Shown piece by piece: positions 1-12,570 of a DNA stretch of 64,000 nt (position 1 is its first letter; each line of letters begins with the position of its first letter). This DNA is from Gamsiella multidivaricata. Taxonomy: Eukaryota; Mortierellomycota; Mortierellomycetes; Mortierellales; Mortierellaceae. The stretch covers positions 1-64,000 of the forward strand of contig NW_026251752.1 in NCBI RefSeq assembly GCF_025024155.1. Direction: 5' to 3'. The notes under the pieces are model-generated. The model was not told the origin of the DNA. It made no database searches and saw only the letters and a program-made list of their open reading frames with translations. Both the position numbers and the translations under genes were made by a program.

Positions 1-3000
1 GACAACGTCTGCGCAATTGAACGAATTTCATCCAAAGAGTCTCTCCAGTCTTGTTCATGCAACACGCCCCGCAGCCATCGCCCATGGATATGGTCAACCC
101 AACTACTTGATCTCCAGCAGCAACACGTTGGTGCTCTCCCGTCGATCCTTCTCGAGCACTGCTCGCGTCCTTAAGGACAAGAACGATAACGGCAGTGGCA
201 AGGGAGACGATGGTAAAAGTGGATCAGACGGCAAGGACTCTGGATCAGGATCAGGATCAGGATCGGGATCTTCGTCGTCTGGATCAGAAGGAGGCAGCGC
301 TGGATCAGGATCTAGCGGTAGTGGCAGCGGGCGCGGCCGCGTGGCAAAATTCACGTTTGATGTGGGCTCAGGAGGTCCCTCAACCAACATTCTCGAGAAC
401 GGACTGTCAAAACCAGCGATCCCAGAGGTCTATCCACAGGTTTTGACGCTGCCGATCGGTCGTCGACCGCTCTTTCCGGGATTCTATAAGGCGGTCGTGA
501 TCAAGAACCCAGCGGTGGCGAATGCGATCAAGGAGCTGATGAAGCGCGGTCAGCCATATGTAGGCGCATTCTTGTTGAAGGATGAGGAGCTTGATATCGA
601 TACAGTCACCAACATGAATCAGATTCATCCCGTCGGTGTCTTTGCCCAGATCACGACTGTCTTCCCTGCGAGCGCTGGTAGCGATGAGGGCTCTATCACA
701 GCTGTGCTGTACCCTCACAGGAGAATCAAGATCAAAGAATTGCTCCCACCTCTGATTTTATCTGATGGATCGGAAGCCCCTCGTGAGGGTCTGCTGGTCA
801 AGGAGGCCGGAGAGGAAGGTGGGGAGAAAGTACAGGCGGTCACAATCAAGGTCGGTGAGGAAGGATCGACAGCCTCGACAGAGGCGACTTCAACTGCGAT
901 CGACAACACAACCACGGGAGCAGAGACAAGCACAGCAATCGAGGGTAGTACCGTTGATGAAGCTTCATCTTCGACCACGATTACCAAGGACGCGCACCAC
1001 TTGCCGACCGCATTCTTGGCAAAGGAGTATGCGGTGACGTTGGCGAATGTCGAGAACATGGTTGACGAGCCCTACAACCGCAAGAACCAGGTCATCCGTG
1101 CTATCACATCCGAGATCGTGGCGGTTTTCAAGGATATTGCATCGCTGAACCCACTTTTCCGCGACCAGATCGCCAATTTTTCGATGTCGCAATCTGCAGG
1201 CAACGTCTTTGAGGAACCCGCCAAGCTTGCTGATTTTGCCACCGCAGTCTCGCAAGGTGATCCTGAGGAGCTGCAGTCCGTTCTGGAGTCGCTTTCGATC
1301 GAGGACAGAATGCAAAAAGCGTTGTTGGTGTTGAAGAAGGAGTTGATGAATGCCCAGCTTCAGAGCAAAATCAGCAAGGATGTCGAGAACAAGATCGCTA
1401 AGCGTCAGCGGGAGTATTATCTGATGGAGCAGCTCAAGGGTATCAAGAAGGAGCTGGGCATCGAGTCGGATGGCAAAGACAAGCTAATTGAGAAGTTCAG
1501 GGAAAAGGGCATCAAGTTGGCGATGCCTGAGCAGGTCAAGAAGGTGTTTGACGAGGTAAGCACAGCTTTTCTTGGACGATGTTTGCGATGAGCATGGCCC
1601 TTCATGCTCATTTGCTGATAGCGACATTTGGAATCTATACCGATGATAGGAGATTACAAAACTGGAGCATTTGGAGCCAGCGGCATCAGAGTTCAACGTG
1701 ACAAGAAATTATCTGGATTGGCTGACGAACGTGCCTTGGGGCGTGCGCTCCCCCGAGAACTATGACATTCGCCATGCCACGCGTGTGCTTGATGAGGACC
1801 ATTATGGACTGAAGGACGTCAAGGACCGTATCCTCGAGTTCATTGCAGTTGGACGTCTTCGCGGTACTGTCGAAGGCAAGATCATCTGTCTTGCTGGACC
1901 ACCAGGTACGAACTGATCCTGCACGCAAATTAACGCTTACCAATACCATGGCTACTTCAGTATTATTCAGATCTTAATTCGTGGTTGACTCTTATTTCGG
2001 CTGCTAGGTGTGGGAAAGACCTCTATCGGCAAATCGATTGCCCGCGCATTGGATCGCGAGTTCTACAGATTCAGTGTTGGAGGCTTGACCGATGTGGCCG
2101 AGATCAAGGGTCATCGTCGAACCTATGTCGGAGCCATGCCTGGAAAGGTCGTTCAAGCCCTGAAGCGTGTTCAGACCGAGAACCCACTCATATTGATTGA
2201 CGAAGGTAACGAATGATGCATTCGGGAGGGAGATTTTGCATATATGCTTTGCACCCAAAAGCACGGTCGCTGATGATTACGTTATGTCTTCAATACGGTT
2301 TCCAGTGGATAAGGTCGGTCGTGGACATCAAGGAGACCCAGCATCAGCGCTTTTGGAGTTGCTGGATCCTGAACAGAACGGCTCATTCCTGGATCACTAC
2401 ATGGATGTGCCGATCGATCTTTCCAAGGTCCTCTTTGTCTGCACAGCCAACGTTCTCGATACGATTCCCGGCCCTCTCCTGGATCGTATGGAAGTCATTC
2501 AGCTCTCGGGATACATCTCTGACGAAAAGGTGGCGATTGCTTCCCGCTACCTGGCTCCAACTGCCAAAGCTGCTGCTGGATTGGAGGGCGCCAACGTAAC
2601 GCTGCATGACAACGCAATTGAGACCCTAATCAAGAACTACTGCAGAGAGTCTGGAGTCCGAAACTTAAAGAAGCAGATCGACAAGGTATTCCGAAAGGCT
2701 GCGCTCAAGATTGTTCAGGAGTTACCGGACGTTGAACGTGTTGAGCCAAAGAAGGATAGTGCGCACGATAAGAAGGCCAAGGAGGAGAAAGACGGTAATA
2801 CGGTGCTTACAGATTTTATCAAGAAGGTCCCTGATGAGACCTTGCTTGACGACGAAGAGGCTGCTAAGATCAATGAGCAATCTGAGAAGGATGGCAAGGA
2901 CACGAAGGCCAAGAGTAAAAGCACCGACAAGGAGGAGGAGAAGCAGCCCAAACTCAAGATCCCATCCAGCGTCAATGTCGACATTACAGCAGAGAACCTC

Positions 3001-3789
3001 AAGGACTACGTTGGACCTGCAGTCTTCCAGGCCGACCGACTTTACGACAACACTCCTGCTGGTGTCGTTATGGGACTCGCCTGGACGTCCATGGGTGGAT
3101 CTGCTCTTTATATCGAGTCTTGTCTGGATGGAGGACTTTCTGAAAAGTCTCGGCCTAATTTCTTAAGAACAGGCCAGATGGGCGACGTGATGAAGGAATC
3201 GACATCAATCGCCTACACGTTCGCCAAGAACTTGATCGGCCGTCGGTTCCCTGAAAACCGGTTCTTTAACAAGGCGGCGATCCACCTACATGTGCCCGAG
3301 GGAGCAACGCCCAAGGATGGACCTTCTGCAGGTATTACGATGACGACGTCGTTGTTGTCGCTGGCGCTCAACAAGCCCTTGGATCCGACGATTGCCATGA
3401 CAGGAGAGCTGACGCTGACGGGCAAGGTGCTCAAGATTGGAGGATTGAAGGAGAAGACGATTGCGGCGAAGCGGTCGGGCGTGAAGACATTGATCTTCCC
3501 TCAGGCGAACTTGCCGGATTGGGAGGAGCTGCCCGAGAATGTGAAGGAGGGTGTGAACGGTGTTCCGGCAGCATGGTACGAGGATGTGTACAAGGTTGTG
3601 TTTGGGGACTCGGTTTCGGAGGAAGAGGGTAACGCAGTGTGGCAGAAGGAATTGCCCGGCGGCGAGGAGGCCGAGGATGAGCCTGATAACCGGGAACCGA
3701 GGAGGGATGAGACCCACAAGAAGAAATCGAAGAAGGAACCTGTTGAGGCGGAGTCAGGTATCAGCTGGAAGTCGATGTTGAAGTGGTAG
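1..3789 (+). CDS. PIM1: Mitochondrial Lon protease (ATP-dependent, PIM1/LONP1 type), 5'-partial
   Basis: ATP-dependent serine protease of the mitochondrial matrix that degrades misfolded and oxidised proteins. Exons: <2-1555, 1650-1905, 2008-2205, 2306-3789, about 1160 codons in view. The frame is open to the left edge with no ATG, so the true start lies outside. The visible N-terminus is basic and Ser-rich ([12 protein letters not shown]) like a matrix presequence, then a Gly/Ser/Asp repeat tract (bases 195-345). The Lon N-terminal domain starts near residue 140 ([12 protein letters not shown]). The AAA+ module has Walker A GPPGVGKTS near 596 and Walker B LILIDE near 660. The protease domain has catalytic Ser in DGPSAG near 1005 and Lys in GGLKEKT near 1048, the 43-residue spacing usual for Lon. 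A charged Lys/Glu insert (bases 2740-2960) separates the AAA+ and protease parts. Stop TAG at 3787. Domain order and catalytic dyad make the identity firm. Confidence 0.96.
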
Positions 3790-3990
3790 AAGCGGGAGAG
3801 GTAGCATCCATTTATGTATAGAGTCGACGATGATTTATGTTAATGAACCCCTGCAGTGCTTTAAACAACATCACAACAACAAAAAACACACACACCTCAT
3901 TGCGCGTAAAATAAAACATAGAATGCAAAAGGAGGCGAATGGTTTTTATTCTATGCCATGGCTATGATACAATGGTGCAATGGTGGCGGT

Positions 3991-3995
3991 GATGA

Positions 3996-4026
<31 letters not shown>
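3991..4026. repeat. (GAT)n/(GGT)n microsatellite between convergent genes
   Basis: Eight GAT units run into four GGT units in the 257-bp space between the stop of the Lon gene and the stop of the convergent Myb gene. An AATAAA-like motif near 3908 may serve Lon 3' end formation. Confidence 0.85.
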
Positions 4027-4027
<1 letters not shown>

Positions 4028-4046
4028 TTTGTGTGTTTGTGAAGTC

Positions 4047-6698
4047 TTAAGACGGCATATCCGATTTGTTAGTCAGCAACTTCTTGGATAGTCGCAAGGC
4101 AAGACTTCGGTTGCTGACAGCCCAGATGGGCTCCTTGGGCATCAGGGGCTCGACAAGCTGGCTCCAGCGTAACCTGCACTGCCATCCAGTCTTGTGTGTC
4201 CTTAATGGGGTGCTATCGACCGATCCATCGGGCGTGATCCGAGACATGGCCTCCGCATAAAGCGGCGCCCTTGCTGTCTGTACGCCGTCAAAGTGCTTCG
4301 CGATCGCATCCCAATCTCGTCCTCTTCGCTCCAGTGTCTTTTCGATCAGCAGCTGGTCCTCCTCTGGTAGCCAGATTGTCGTCGATATGAGGTGCTTGTA
4401 CGAGGTCTCAAAGATTCGTCGACAGGGCGACCGGTTCCATCCGGGCATCGACTGTGCTAAGGCATCATAGTCGATCTCTGTCGATTTTTCGCCCGCCGCA
4501 AGAATGGTGTAATACTCTTGCTCCGTGACCTTGATCGGTCTATCAGATGTCAGTAACCATCGCTGTCGGATCGCGCGGGCCGTCCGCCATGGCAGGAACC
4601 GTTTCTGGATGTCGCTCCAAACCAATCCTTGAGTCCGGATCCCCTGGTCCAGCAATTTCAATTCCTCGTGGCTCCAAGAATTTATGGGGACGGGTTCGAC
4701 AGCTGTTTTTTTTTGCTCGACTGGGCCACTGACCACATCCATGTTCTTGCGTAGATAATTCCAATGATCCTTGCAAACCAACGCAGCTAACCCGCTCTGA
4801 ACCTTACTCGCGATCCATTCCCAACCTGCGGCCACTGGTACGGACTGACCCGTCTGTTTCGTATAGTACTTCAACGCGCGCTGAAGTCGGAGGGATCGTT
4901 CCTTGGTGAAATAATACTTTAGGTCTGATGGTGGGAAAGTCGCCTGCAGCTCCTCGATCTGTCTGTCAAATGCTTCTGGGTCGATTTCCGGGTCTGGAAA
5001 GCCCTGGGTCGTCTCCTGAAAGTACTGCTGACAATCTTCAGGGGAACGATGGCCGCCACCTAATCTCGAGAGCCGTTCGAAATCCGATCCAAAGTGTTTC
5101 CAGAGAATCCAGAAGGCGCTCTGCTCGGTTTTGGTCCATTTGGTAGGGTGGACGTGGATGGGCATATCGAGTTGTTTCCAATGCGACCGACACTCTGCAG
5201 GAGTGCGGAGTCCAACAAGTCGGGCGGTTTCCTCCCAGTGGCCCTCAATGCCGTGCCGGAGAACCTGCTGGATCAGCATGGTTTCTTGATCGAACGTCCA
5301 ATGCAGTTTGCTGTTCGCCACGCAGCTGTACTGGTGACGAAGATGTGCGACAGTGATATTGAGGATGCGCTGGGTCAGTAGCTCATTTCGCTTGACGGAC
5401 GATGGGTTGGATGAGGATGCTGTCGTATCAAGAAAGCGTTCATGAAAATCCTTGAGTATCTGATCCCAGTTCTCCTGGCCGTGCTTTTCGACGAGCTCTA
5501 GGATCGCCAACGATTCCTCCTTTGAGAATGCGATCCACTTGACTTTACTCTTGGTCGCGGTCCCTGACGATGCCGTTTCGTCGTCTGTTCCAGGTTCCAT
5601 TTCCCATGATGCGATGGCCGAGTCGAACCTCCGCATGGATCTCCACTTTGCTTTACATGCAGTTGGCAGCATATCGAGCTCCTTCGCGATCGTCTTCCAT
5701 GACACACCCTGCCCGACCAACTCGTTCACGCGTGCGACAGTTTCGGGCGACCATGGCTCATGCAATGTTGGTTCCAGAGCACTATAGTACCGCGAATAGC
5801 AAGACGCATACGGGCGGTTGAGTGCGAGTCCGATTTCGGGCCATGGTGTTCCTGCAAGAACCATCTCCTTAATCTTTCGATCCGTCTCTAGGTCCCATAC
5901 CGCCCGCTTCCTTGTCATTACCGTTGATTCTGTAGCGAGAGCTTCCTTGACCTGTCCCTTTGTAGTCGCAGCCGCAGCTTTTGCGGCGATGGAGGCCTCC
6001 TGTTTGGACTGGGTGATCAATCTGGCTTGATCGACGAGGTACTGCAGTCGGATTTGGTCTTCGATCGGTGGAGGTTTCCATCCTCGACTGAGCGCGGGGT
6101 TGAGGATGCGGAGGTAGCGACTGTAGCAGGTGGTATAGGGTCGGCCGATGAGTTCACCAATGGTTCGCCAGTGGACGCCGTGGTGGAGGTGTAGGGAGAG
6201 AATGAGCGCGTCCAATTGTTCGTCCCAGTTGTGAAGGGCCTTCGTGGAGGGTTTTGATACTAACGAAGATGATGATGTTGATCGAGCTATAGATGAAGTT
6301 GGATGAGAAGGAGCAGGTAATACCGGCGTCGTTGACGTTGATGACGATGTCGAGGACGCGGTATTACGAAGGGTATGTTCCGTGGATAGGCTCTTTAGTG
6401 TGCGGGATTGGGTTCGTGCGGCGACAGGGTTGGACTCTATGACGGCTGCATTAGCTTTGATGCGCCGAGCAGCGACAAAGGTCGAGTATCCATTCCTGCA
6501 TTCGCGTCCATGGTGACCTGTGATCAACGATCGATCCACCAAGCTATATCGACAAGCTATCCGGTTAAGGCGAAGGTCTGAAGTGCGAAAGAGAAAGAGC
6601 GGTATCGTAGCAATTCCTAGGGCTCTTGTTTTCGGAAAATAAGGCAAAAAAGACAATACTGGTGGGGAGTTGAGCCTGGAGAGGAGAGTCCGGTGCAT
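4047..6698 (-). CDS. Multi-repeat Myb/SANT protein with an MTS-like N-terminus
   Basis: Single-exon gene of 883 aa read from the ATG at 6698; the frame is open further upstream but only without an ATG. At least seven, probably eight, Myb/SANT helix-turn-helix repeats are visible, each with spaced Trp/aromatics. They open with WDEQLDALIL, VWDLETDRKI, PWSPETVARV, AFSKEESLAI, WTFDQETMLI, KWTKTEQSAF, SWSHEELKLL and WLPEEDQLLI. Several carry the recognition-helix-like ending CYSRY or CRSHW, so sequence-specific DNA binding is likely. The first 40 residues (MHRTLLSRL...) hold Arg and Lys but no acidic residue and look like a mitochondrial presequence. A Ser/Thr-rich linker precedes repeat 1. The specific role is unknown; SNAPc4-like or telomere-binding Myb proteins share the repeat type but no close match is claimed. 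It shares a 227-bp divergent promoter with the NSUN2 gene. Confidence 0.85.
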   Translation of the reverse strand: MHRTLLSRLNSPPVLSFLPYFPKTRALGIATIPLFLFRTSDLRLNRIACRYSLVDRSLITGHHGRECRNGYSTFVAARRIKANAAVIESNPVAARTQSRTLKSLSTEHTLRNTASSTSSSTSTTPVLPAPSHPTSSIARSTSSSSLVSKPSTKALHNWDEQLDALILSLHLHHGVHWRTIGELIGRPYTTCYSRYLRILNPALSRGWKPPPIEDQIRLQYLVDQARLITQSKQEASIAAKAAAATTKGQVKEALATESTVMTRKRAVWDLETDRKIKEMVLAGTPWPEIGLALNRPYASCYSRYYSALEPTLHEPWSPETVARVNELVGQGVSWKTIAKELDMLPTACKAKWRSMRRFDSAIASWEMEPGTDDETASSGTATKSKVKWIAFSKEESLAILELVEKHGQENWDQILKDFHERFLDTTASSSNPSSVKRNELLTQRILNITVAHLRHQYSCVANSKLHWTFDQETMLIQQVLRHGIEGHWEETARLVGLRTPAECRSHWKQLDMPIHVHPTKWTKTEQSAFWILWKHFGSDFERLSRLGGGHRSPEDCQQYFQETTQGFPDPEIDPEAFDRQIEELQATFPPSDLKYYFTKERSLRLQRALKYYTKQTGQSVPVAAGWEWIASKVQSGLAALVCKDHWNYLRKNMDVVSGPVEQKKTAVEPVPINSWSHEELKLLDQGIRTQGLVWSDIQKRFLPWRTARAIRQRWLLTSDRPIKVTEQEYYTILAAGEKSTEIDYDALAQSMPGWNRSPCRRIFETSYKHLISTTIWLPEEDQLLIEKTLERRGRDWDAIAKHFDGVQTARAPLYAEAMSRITPDGSVDSTPLRTHKTGWQCRLRWSQLVEPLMPKEPIWAVSNRSLALRLSKKLLTNKSDMPS

Positions 6699-6925
6699 GG
6701 TTGCATTCCCTTGACTCGTCGCAGTGCGAAGTAGAGGAGAAGGAGCTCCGGGGAAGGGGGAGGGCAGGTAAAGAACCAAAACAATGTGACCGTTCTAATG
6801 ATTGGTGGCAAGGAAAAAAAATGTGCTGAAGACCAACCCCCTCGCTTGCGACTTTGTTCATCCTTCCACTTCCTTCTCTAATCCTCCCTCCCTCCCTCCC
6901 TCACCTACCATCCTCATAAGACATC
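6699..6925. promoter_or_regulatory. Bidirectional promoter between the Myb gene and NSUN2
   Basis: The 227-bp space separates divergent start codons at 6698 (-) and 6926 (+). It contains CT-rich stretches, including a run of CCCT units (6886-6902), typical of fungal core promoters. No clear TATA box is seen. Confidence 0.6.
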
Positions 6926-9770
6926 ATGGGACGAAGGTTCTCCAAGAGAAAGAATGCGCCCCCTCGCAAGGAGCGTGATCCTAATGCCACCTACACCGAG
7001 GTCAAGAAGGAGAATGCTCAGCTGGAGGAGTACTACAAGGCCCAGAATATCATGTCTGAGGAGGAATGGCCCATCTTTTGGGAGCATCTCAAGGTCACCC
7101 TGCCTACCACCTTCCGCATCACTGGTACCCGCAGGTAGGACGGTTGCATGGACCCAAGTCGACTTTAATCTTCGTATCAGGAAGTATACTAACACGCACT
7201 TGGGATCATTGTCTGTAGCCACGCGGTCGAGATCCGCGACACGGTCAAGAATGCGTTTGTGCCGCACCTGAGCAACATCTCGGTCGATGGTGTTGTCGCC
7301 AACCCGCCCCGCCCCTTGGCCTGGTATCCCGATGAATTGGGATGGCACTTTGATGTTCCCCGCACCTTGTTGAAGAAAAGCCCAGAGTACGCCAAGTTTC
7401 ACCAGTTCTTGGTCGCGGAGACCGAAGTCGGCAATATCTCTCGTCAGGAGGCCGTCAGTATGATCCCTCCCCTGCTCCTTGATATTCAGCCTCAGCACTG
7501 GGTAAGCGAGAAATCTGGATCGAGCTTCTATATGAATTATGCTACACCAGGACAGGAAGTACCATAGTTACGGAGTCTGCTCCCGGATCAAATCATGAAT
7601 CAAAGCCTGACTTGACAATGCATCAACTTTTTATTAGGTGATGGATATGTGCGCTGCCCCTGGATCAAAGACTGCTCAGATCATTGAGATGGTCCATGCT
7701 AACGACCAGTACAAGGCCGTTCCAGGTGCGCCCAACTGTAGTGGATGGAACAAGCATTGTGCTCCAATAACAGCATCACCCTTATTTGCGATCTAACACT
7801 ATTACCTACTCTCAATCGTTCTTCATCCGGGACCTTTTCATCGCTTGGTTCGACACATCAACAAACAGCTGGATTGATTCTCGCCAATGACTCGGATTAC
7901 AGGCGCAGCCACATGTTGATCCACCAGACCAAGCGTCTTCAGAGCCCTTGTCTGATGGTCACCAACCACGACGCATCCATGATGCCCTCATTGAAGCTGG
8001 CGCCCAACAAGGCTGGCGAGTCTGTTCCCTTTGAATTCGATCGTGTCCTGGCCGATGTGCCCTGCAGCGGTGACGCTACTCTGCGCAAGAACCCTATGGT
8101 TTGGAACAACTGGACCCACGGCGGCGCCATGGGACTCCACCAGTAAGTGTTTGAGCGGCAAATTTTATGTTTAGCAGGAGCTGATCTGCCAGGTTCAGTC
8201 CCCTAACTGGTCTCTATCACGGTTTTATTCAAATAGGACCCAGATCAACATTTTGCAGCGTGGTGTTCAGATGCTCAAGGTCGGCGGGCGCATTGTGTAC
8301 TCGACTTGCTCTTTCAACCCTATGGAGAATGAGGCTGTTGTTGCCGAGATGCTGAACCGCGCCAATGGAACGCTGGAGTTGGTCGATGTTAGCAATGAGC
8401 TGCCACAGTTGAAACGTCGGCCTGGTCTGTCGGCCTGGAAGATGTTCACCAAGGAGGGACAGATAGTTGACAAGCTAGAGGACGTTCCTACGGATGCCAA
8501 GGGAAGATACTATCCCAGCATGTGGGCACCCAAGAATGCTGGCGAGTTACATTTGGAGAGATGGTAAGCGGCAGCAGGCCTTCTGATGATCTCAGCCGTT
8601 TGTCTGTACAAAAGGGTGTGTCGATCTAATGGTATGATTGTTTCTATTGCTACTAGCCTTCGTGTCTACCCTCACTTGCAGGACACCGGTGGATTCTTTG
8701 TCGCTGTGTTCAAGAAGACCGCACCCTTCGTTGTCCCCAACCCTAACCGACCCATCACAGAAAAGCCAGCATCATCATCAGAGGCGAGTTCGAGCACTGC
8801 GGAGGTCGAGGAGGAAGTCAAGGAGGAAGTCAAGGAGGAAGTCAAGGAGGAGACTAAGGAAGAGTCTGAGGATACCACTACTGCTGGAGACAAACATAAA
8901 TTGGATTCACCTGCAGTCAGCGAGGGATCAGAAGTGAAGAAGCCCCGCATGTCCCGCGCAGAACGCTTTGGCGCACCTGGGCCCAAGGAGGAACCCTTCT
9001 TGTTCTTGGACGCCAGCAATCCTGATGTCGAGTTGTTTTCAAGATTCTACGGACTGGATGAGGATTTCCCCAAGGATCAGTTCTTGGTGCGTTCGGAGGG
9101 CGAGAAGAACAAGACGATCTACTTTGTTAGCGAGGCCGTCAAGAGCATTCTCAAGTCGGAAGACATTCATCGACTGAAAGTCGTCAACACAGGTGTGCGG
9201 ACGTTTATTCGCCAGGATTCAAACTCGCCTGCGGAATGCACGTTCAGGGTCCACAACGAGGGCATCGCGATGATGCGGCAGTTTGTGTCGAATGCACGTG
9301 TGATGGCCGTGCAGCTCAAGGAGGTGATCACGCTGCTGCAGTCGCCGTACCCAAAGATTTCAGAATTCCCGGAGGCGATCCAGGAGCGTCTGACGGCCTT
9401 GCCGACTGGATGCTGTATCTTTGAATTCGACCCAGCACTGGAGGAGAACAAGGACCAGCCCAACCCTCGATGGGAGGGTCAGGGATTGACGGGCTTTGTG
9501 AAGGGCAAGCTGGTCTTCCCGGTATGGAAGGCGCAAGTCAGTTTCAACATGTTGCTGAACAAGCAAGAGCGTAGGAGTTTGGCGATGCGGTTGGGAGTTG
9601 ATTGTGTGGACTCTCCCCATGTGGTCGAGGGTGGTGCCAAGGGCACTGCGGCCAAGAAGGCGGCAGAGGAGACTGCGGGATCTGCAGATGTGTCTGAGGA
9701 TGTCTCTGCAGAGGATTCGCCTATGGTCGAGGCGGATGAGGAGGGCGATGCTGCCGAAGAGACGGCGTAA
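6926..9770 (+). CDS. TRM4: tRNA (cytosine-5) methyltransferase, NSUN2/Trm4 type
   Basis: SAM-dependent RNA m5C methyltransferase that modifies tRNA cytosines, normally in the nucleus. Six exons: 6926-7134, 7219-7501, 7638-7725, 7869-8142, 8237-8563, 8657-9770, giving 764 aa, close to human NSUN2 (767). Visible motifs are the start MGRRFSKRKNAPP, the SAM-binding MDMCAAPGSKTAQ, a second acidic SAM contact in LANDSD, the release Cys in DVPCSGD (about 258) and the nucleophile Cys in YSTCSFNP (about 307), then YPHLQDTGGFF. A Lys/Glu linker is encoded by a 12-bp tandem repeat (GAGGAAGTCAAG units near 8811-8850). An acidic tail rich in Glu and Ala ends the protein. Both Cys motifs are intact, so an active enzyme is expected. 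Confidence 0.95.
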
Positions 9771-10082
9771 ACATGGCTGGGTGTACTTTTTACTATTTTA
9801 CCTATTACACTGAATACATACATGGCATTATGACTATCAACTATCATAAACTATACTCTATCTACTATCTAGCCCTGGCTGCAGGACTCGTGCATGATCC
9901 TGACACATGGACACCAAAAAAAAATGAAGTATAAAAAAGCGTGTGCGCGTATTTCCCACCCACTTTCTTTTACTTTTTCTTTCTTTTGTTCATCATACCC
10001 CTCTTCTTTCCCCCCTTTCTACCTTTCTACCTTTCTACCCAAAGAATAACCCAGAGCATACATACATATACACAAAGCAACA
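9771..10082 (+). promoter_or_regulatory. Spacer with TATA-like promoter for the aldehyde dehydrogenase gene
   Basis: This spacer holds the 3' end of the NSUN2 transcript and the promoter of the next gene. A TATA-like TATAAAAAA lies at 9930-9938, about 145 bp before the ATG, followed by a long CT-rich stretch (9955-10040), a common fungal initiator context. Confidence 0.55.
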
Positions 10083-12570
10083 ATGTCTCCTTCGACCCTC
10101 TCTGTTGTCACCCCCGTGGACTCGACTGTCTTCGCAAAGGTTCAAATCTCCTCGACCGAGCAAGTGCAGGCGGCAGTGGAGCGTGCGGCTAAGGCGCAGA
10201 AGGGATGGAAACAAGTTCCACTGAAGGACCGTGTCGAGACCGGACGTCGATTCCTTGAGGTGTTTGGGACGCGCAAGGATGAGCTCGCCAAGGAGCTGAC
10301 GATGCAGATGGGTCGCCCGCTGAGGTTTACGCCCGGGGAGATCAAGGGCACACAGGATCGGGGCAAATACATGGTCGACATTGCGGAGGAGGCCCTCAAG
10401 GACGTTGAGATCCATGAGGCTGGACTTGAGGGCAAGTTCAAGAGGTTCATTCGTAAGGTGCCCGTGGGAGTTGTGTTGATCGTCGCTCGTAAGTTGGCTT
10501 TTGAAAAATATCATTGTGTGTTGCAATGTGTAATGACGGCGGATGACGATGGATGACTTGTTTCAAGACTTGACAGAAAGAGAGACTGAGAGAAAAAAAA
10601 AAAAAACTGACATGGAAAACGTATGGTCGCGATACGGGTATATTTTTTTTTTTTTAGCATGGAACTATCCTTACCTGTCCTCGTTGAACGGTGTGCTGCC
10701 GTCGATCATTGCCGGCAACGCTGTGATCCTGAAGCATTCGTCACAGACCCCACTCTGTGGCGAGCGGTTCGCGCAGGCGTGGAAGGAGGCTGGCTTGCCC
10801 GAAGATGTCTTCCAGGTACGAAATGGACGCCTTCCTTCCTCTCGCACACATCTCTTTTTCTTTTCTCGCGTCGCTGTTCGGCAAGATGATTAGAAATCCT
10901 CCGCTCGAGGAAAAAGGAAGAGTCAGGACCGGACGGCGCAAGGCGCTTTTTGGACGAGTAGACACATGAATCAAAGGGGGAAAAAAAAAGAGCGCGAAAG
11001 GGATGATCGCCAACTGCTGTTGGGACCTTTGGCCTAATGCCTGTGGGAAGAAGGACCCAAAGGACGCATATTTGGGCTGGGCGTATTTCTAAAATTTCAG
11101 CCGGAGAAAAGGGAGAGGGAGTGGACGAATTTACGGTCGACGTGTACTCATCCCCCCTATTCATGCTGACCTTTTACGGGCGCGATGATACGCGACGATC
11201 CCACTAATGCTGATGACAAACACCCCGCTTCTTTTATATCCGGTTTCTACGACGTCCCGATTTAGTGCATCCACATGTCCCACGCCGACACCGAGAGCCT
11301 GGTTGGACACCCTCTCATCAATTATGTCAATTTTACGGGATCCGTCGAGGGTGGTCATCAGATCCAGAAGGCTGCCAGCAAGAAGTTCATCGGTAACGTA
11401 GCAAGACACCATGTCCGCCCCCTTCCTTGCCTTTTTTTTTTTTTTTTTTTTACATTCTTTATTTCAAAAGACATTGTATATGTATACATCTATCTAACCT
11501 TGACGATGATCCGTGTACGTCATTTTTATATATTTTTCATGATGATGCATCAGCAACGGGATTGGAACTCGGCGGCAAGGATCCTGCGTACGTCCGTCCG
11601 GATTGCGATCTCAAGTACACGGTCGAGACCCTTGTTGACGGCTCGTTCTTCAACAGCGGACAGTGCTGCTGTGCTGTCGAGCGTATCTACGTCCACGCAG
11701 ATGTCTATGATGAATTCCTCGATCTCTTTGTCAAGGAGACCAAGGTAAAAAATGAAGAAAAAGAAGACGACGACGACGACAACGACAACGTCAAGCAACG
11801 CGAACACAATGTGACCAATGTTAAGAAACGATATCAGTATTTTACTACATGCTGACGCGAAAACAAAAAAACAAAAAAAAAAATATCTGCTGTTTATTTG
11901 GAACACCGTGATTAGAACTACCGTCTCGGCAACCCACTTGATCCCGAGACGACCCTTGGACCCATGGTGAAGGCCAAGGCCGCAGACTTTGTCCGCGGAC
12001 AGATCGCTGAAGCAGGTAAGCAAAACGGAGTGGATTCTTTTTGGGCACCCTCTTCAAAATCCCACCCTCCTCTCTCTCCCTTGAATCGAAACTAACCAAC
12101 AAAGTACACACTATACCTCTGTCCATCCATCCGTCCGTCTTTTAGTCTCCCAGGGCGCCAAGACACACATCGACGTGTCTACGTTCCCGGCCGACAAGCC
12201 CGGCACCCCCTATATGGCACCCCAAGTCCTGACAGAGGTCACACACGAGATGCGCGTCATGACCGAAGAATCCTTCGGTCCCGTCATCGGTATCATGAAG
12301 GTCACCTCGGATGAGGAGGCCATCCGTCTGATGAACGACTCTGCGTTCGGTCTCTCGGCCTCGATCTGGACCAAGGATACGGATGCGGCCCTGAAAATCG
12401 GTGACCAGATCGAGACGGGTACCTGGTTTATGAACCGATGTGATTATCTGGATCCGGCCCTTGCCTGGGTCGGCGTCAAGGACTCTGGACGCGGTTGCAC
12501 CCTTTCCAAGTTTGGATACGACCAGGTGACGAGACTCAAGTCTTTTCATCTCAAGTTGGTCACTGCTTGA
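10083..12570 (+). CDS. NAD(P)-dependent aldehyde dehydrogenase (ALDH superfamily)
   Basis: Oxidises an aldehyde to the acid. Six exons: 10083-10488, 10658-10815, 11266-11392, 11554-11744, 11916-12015, 12146-12570, giving 468 aa. Visible motifs are the cofactor-fold PWNYP, the general base Glu in GLELGGKDP (about 235), the catalytic Cys in FFNSGQCC (about 269, the usual 34 residues after the Glu) and EESFGPV near the C-terminus. The sequence resembles the succinate-semialdehyde/Sad-type branch of ALDHs, but the substrate cannot be fixed from sequence. There is no organelle signal: the N-terminus MSPSTLSVVTP is neutral and the C-terminus is not a PTS1. Introns are unusually T- and A-rich; intron 2 is 450 bp. 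Confidence 0.92.

Noticed and set aside
17..19. TTG as start codon of the mitochondrial Lon gene
   Set aside because: The frame is open to the left edge and no ATG is present; the gene is simply cut by the window boundary.
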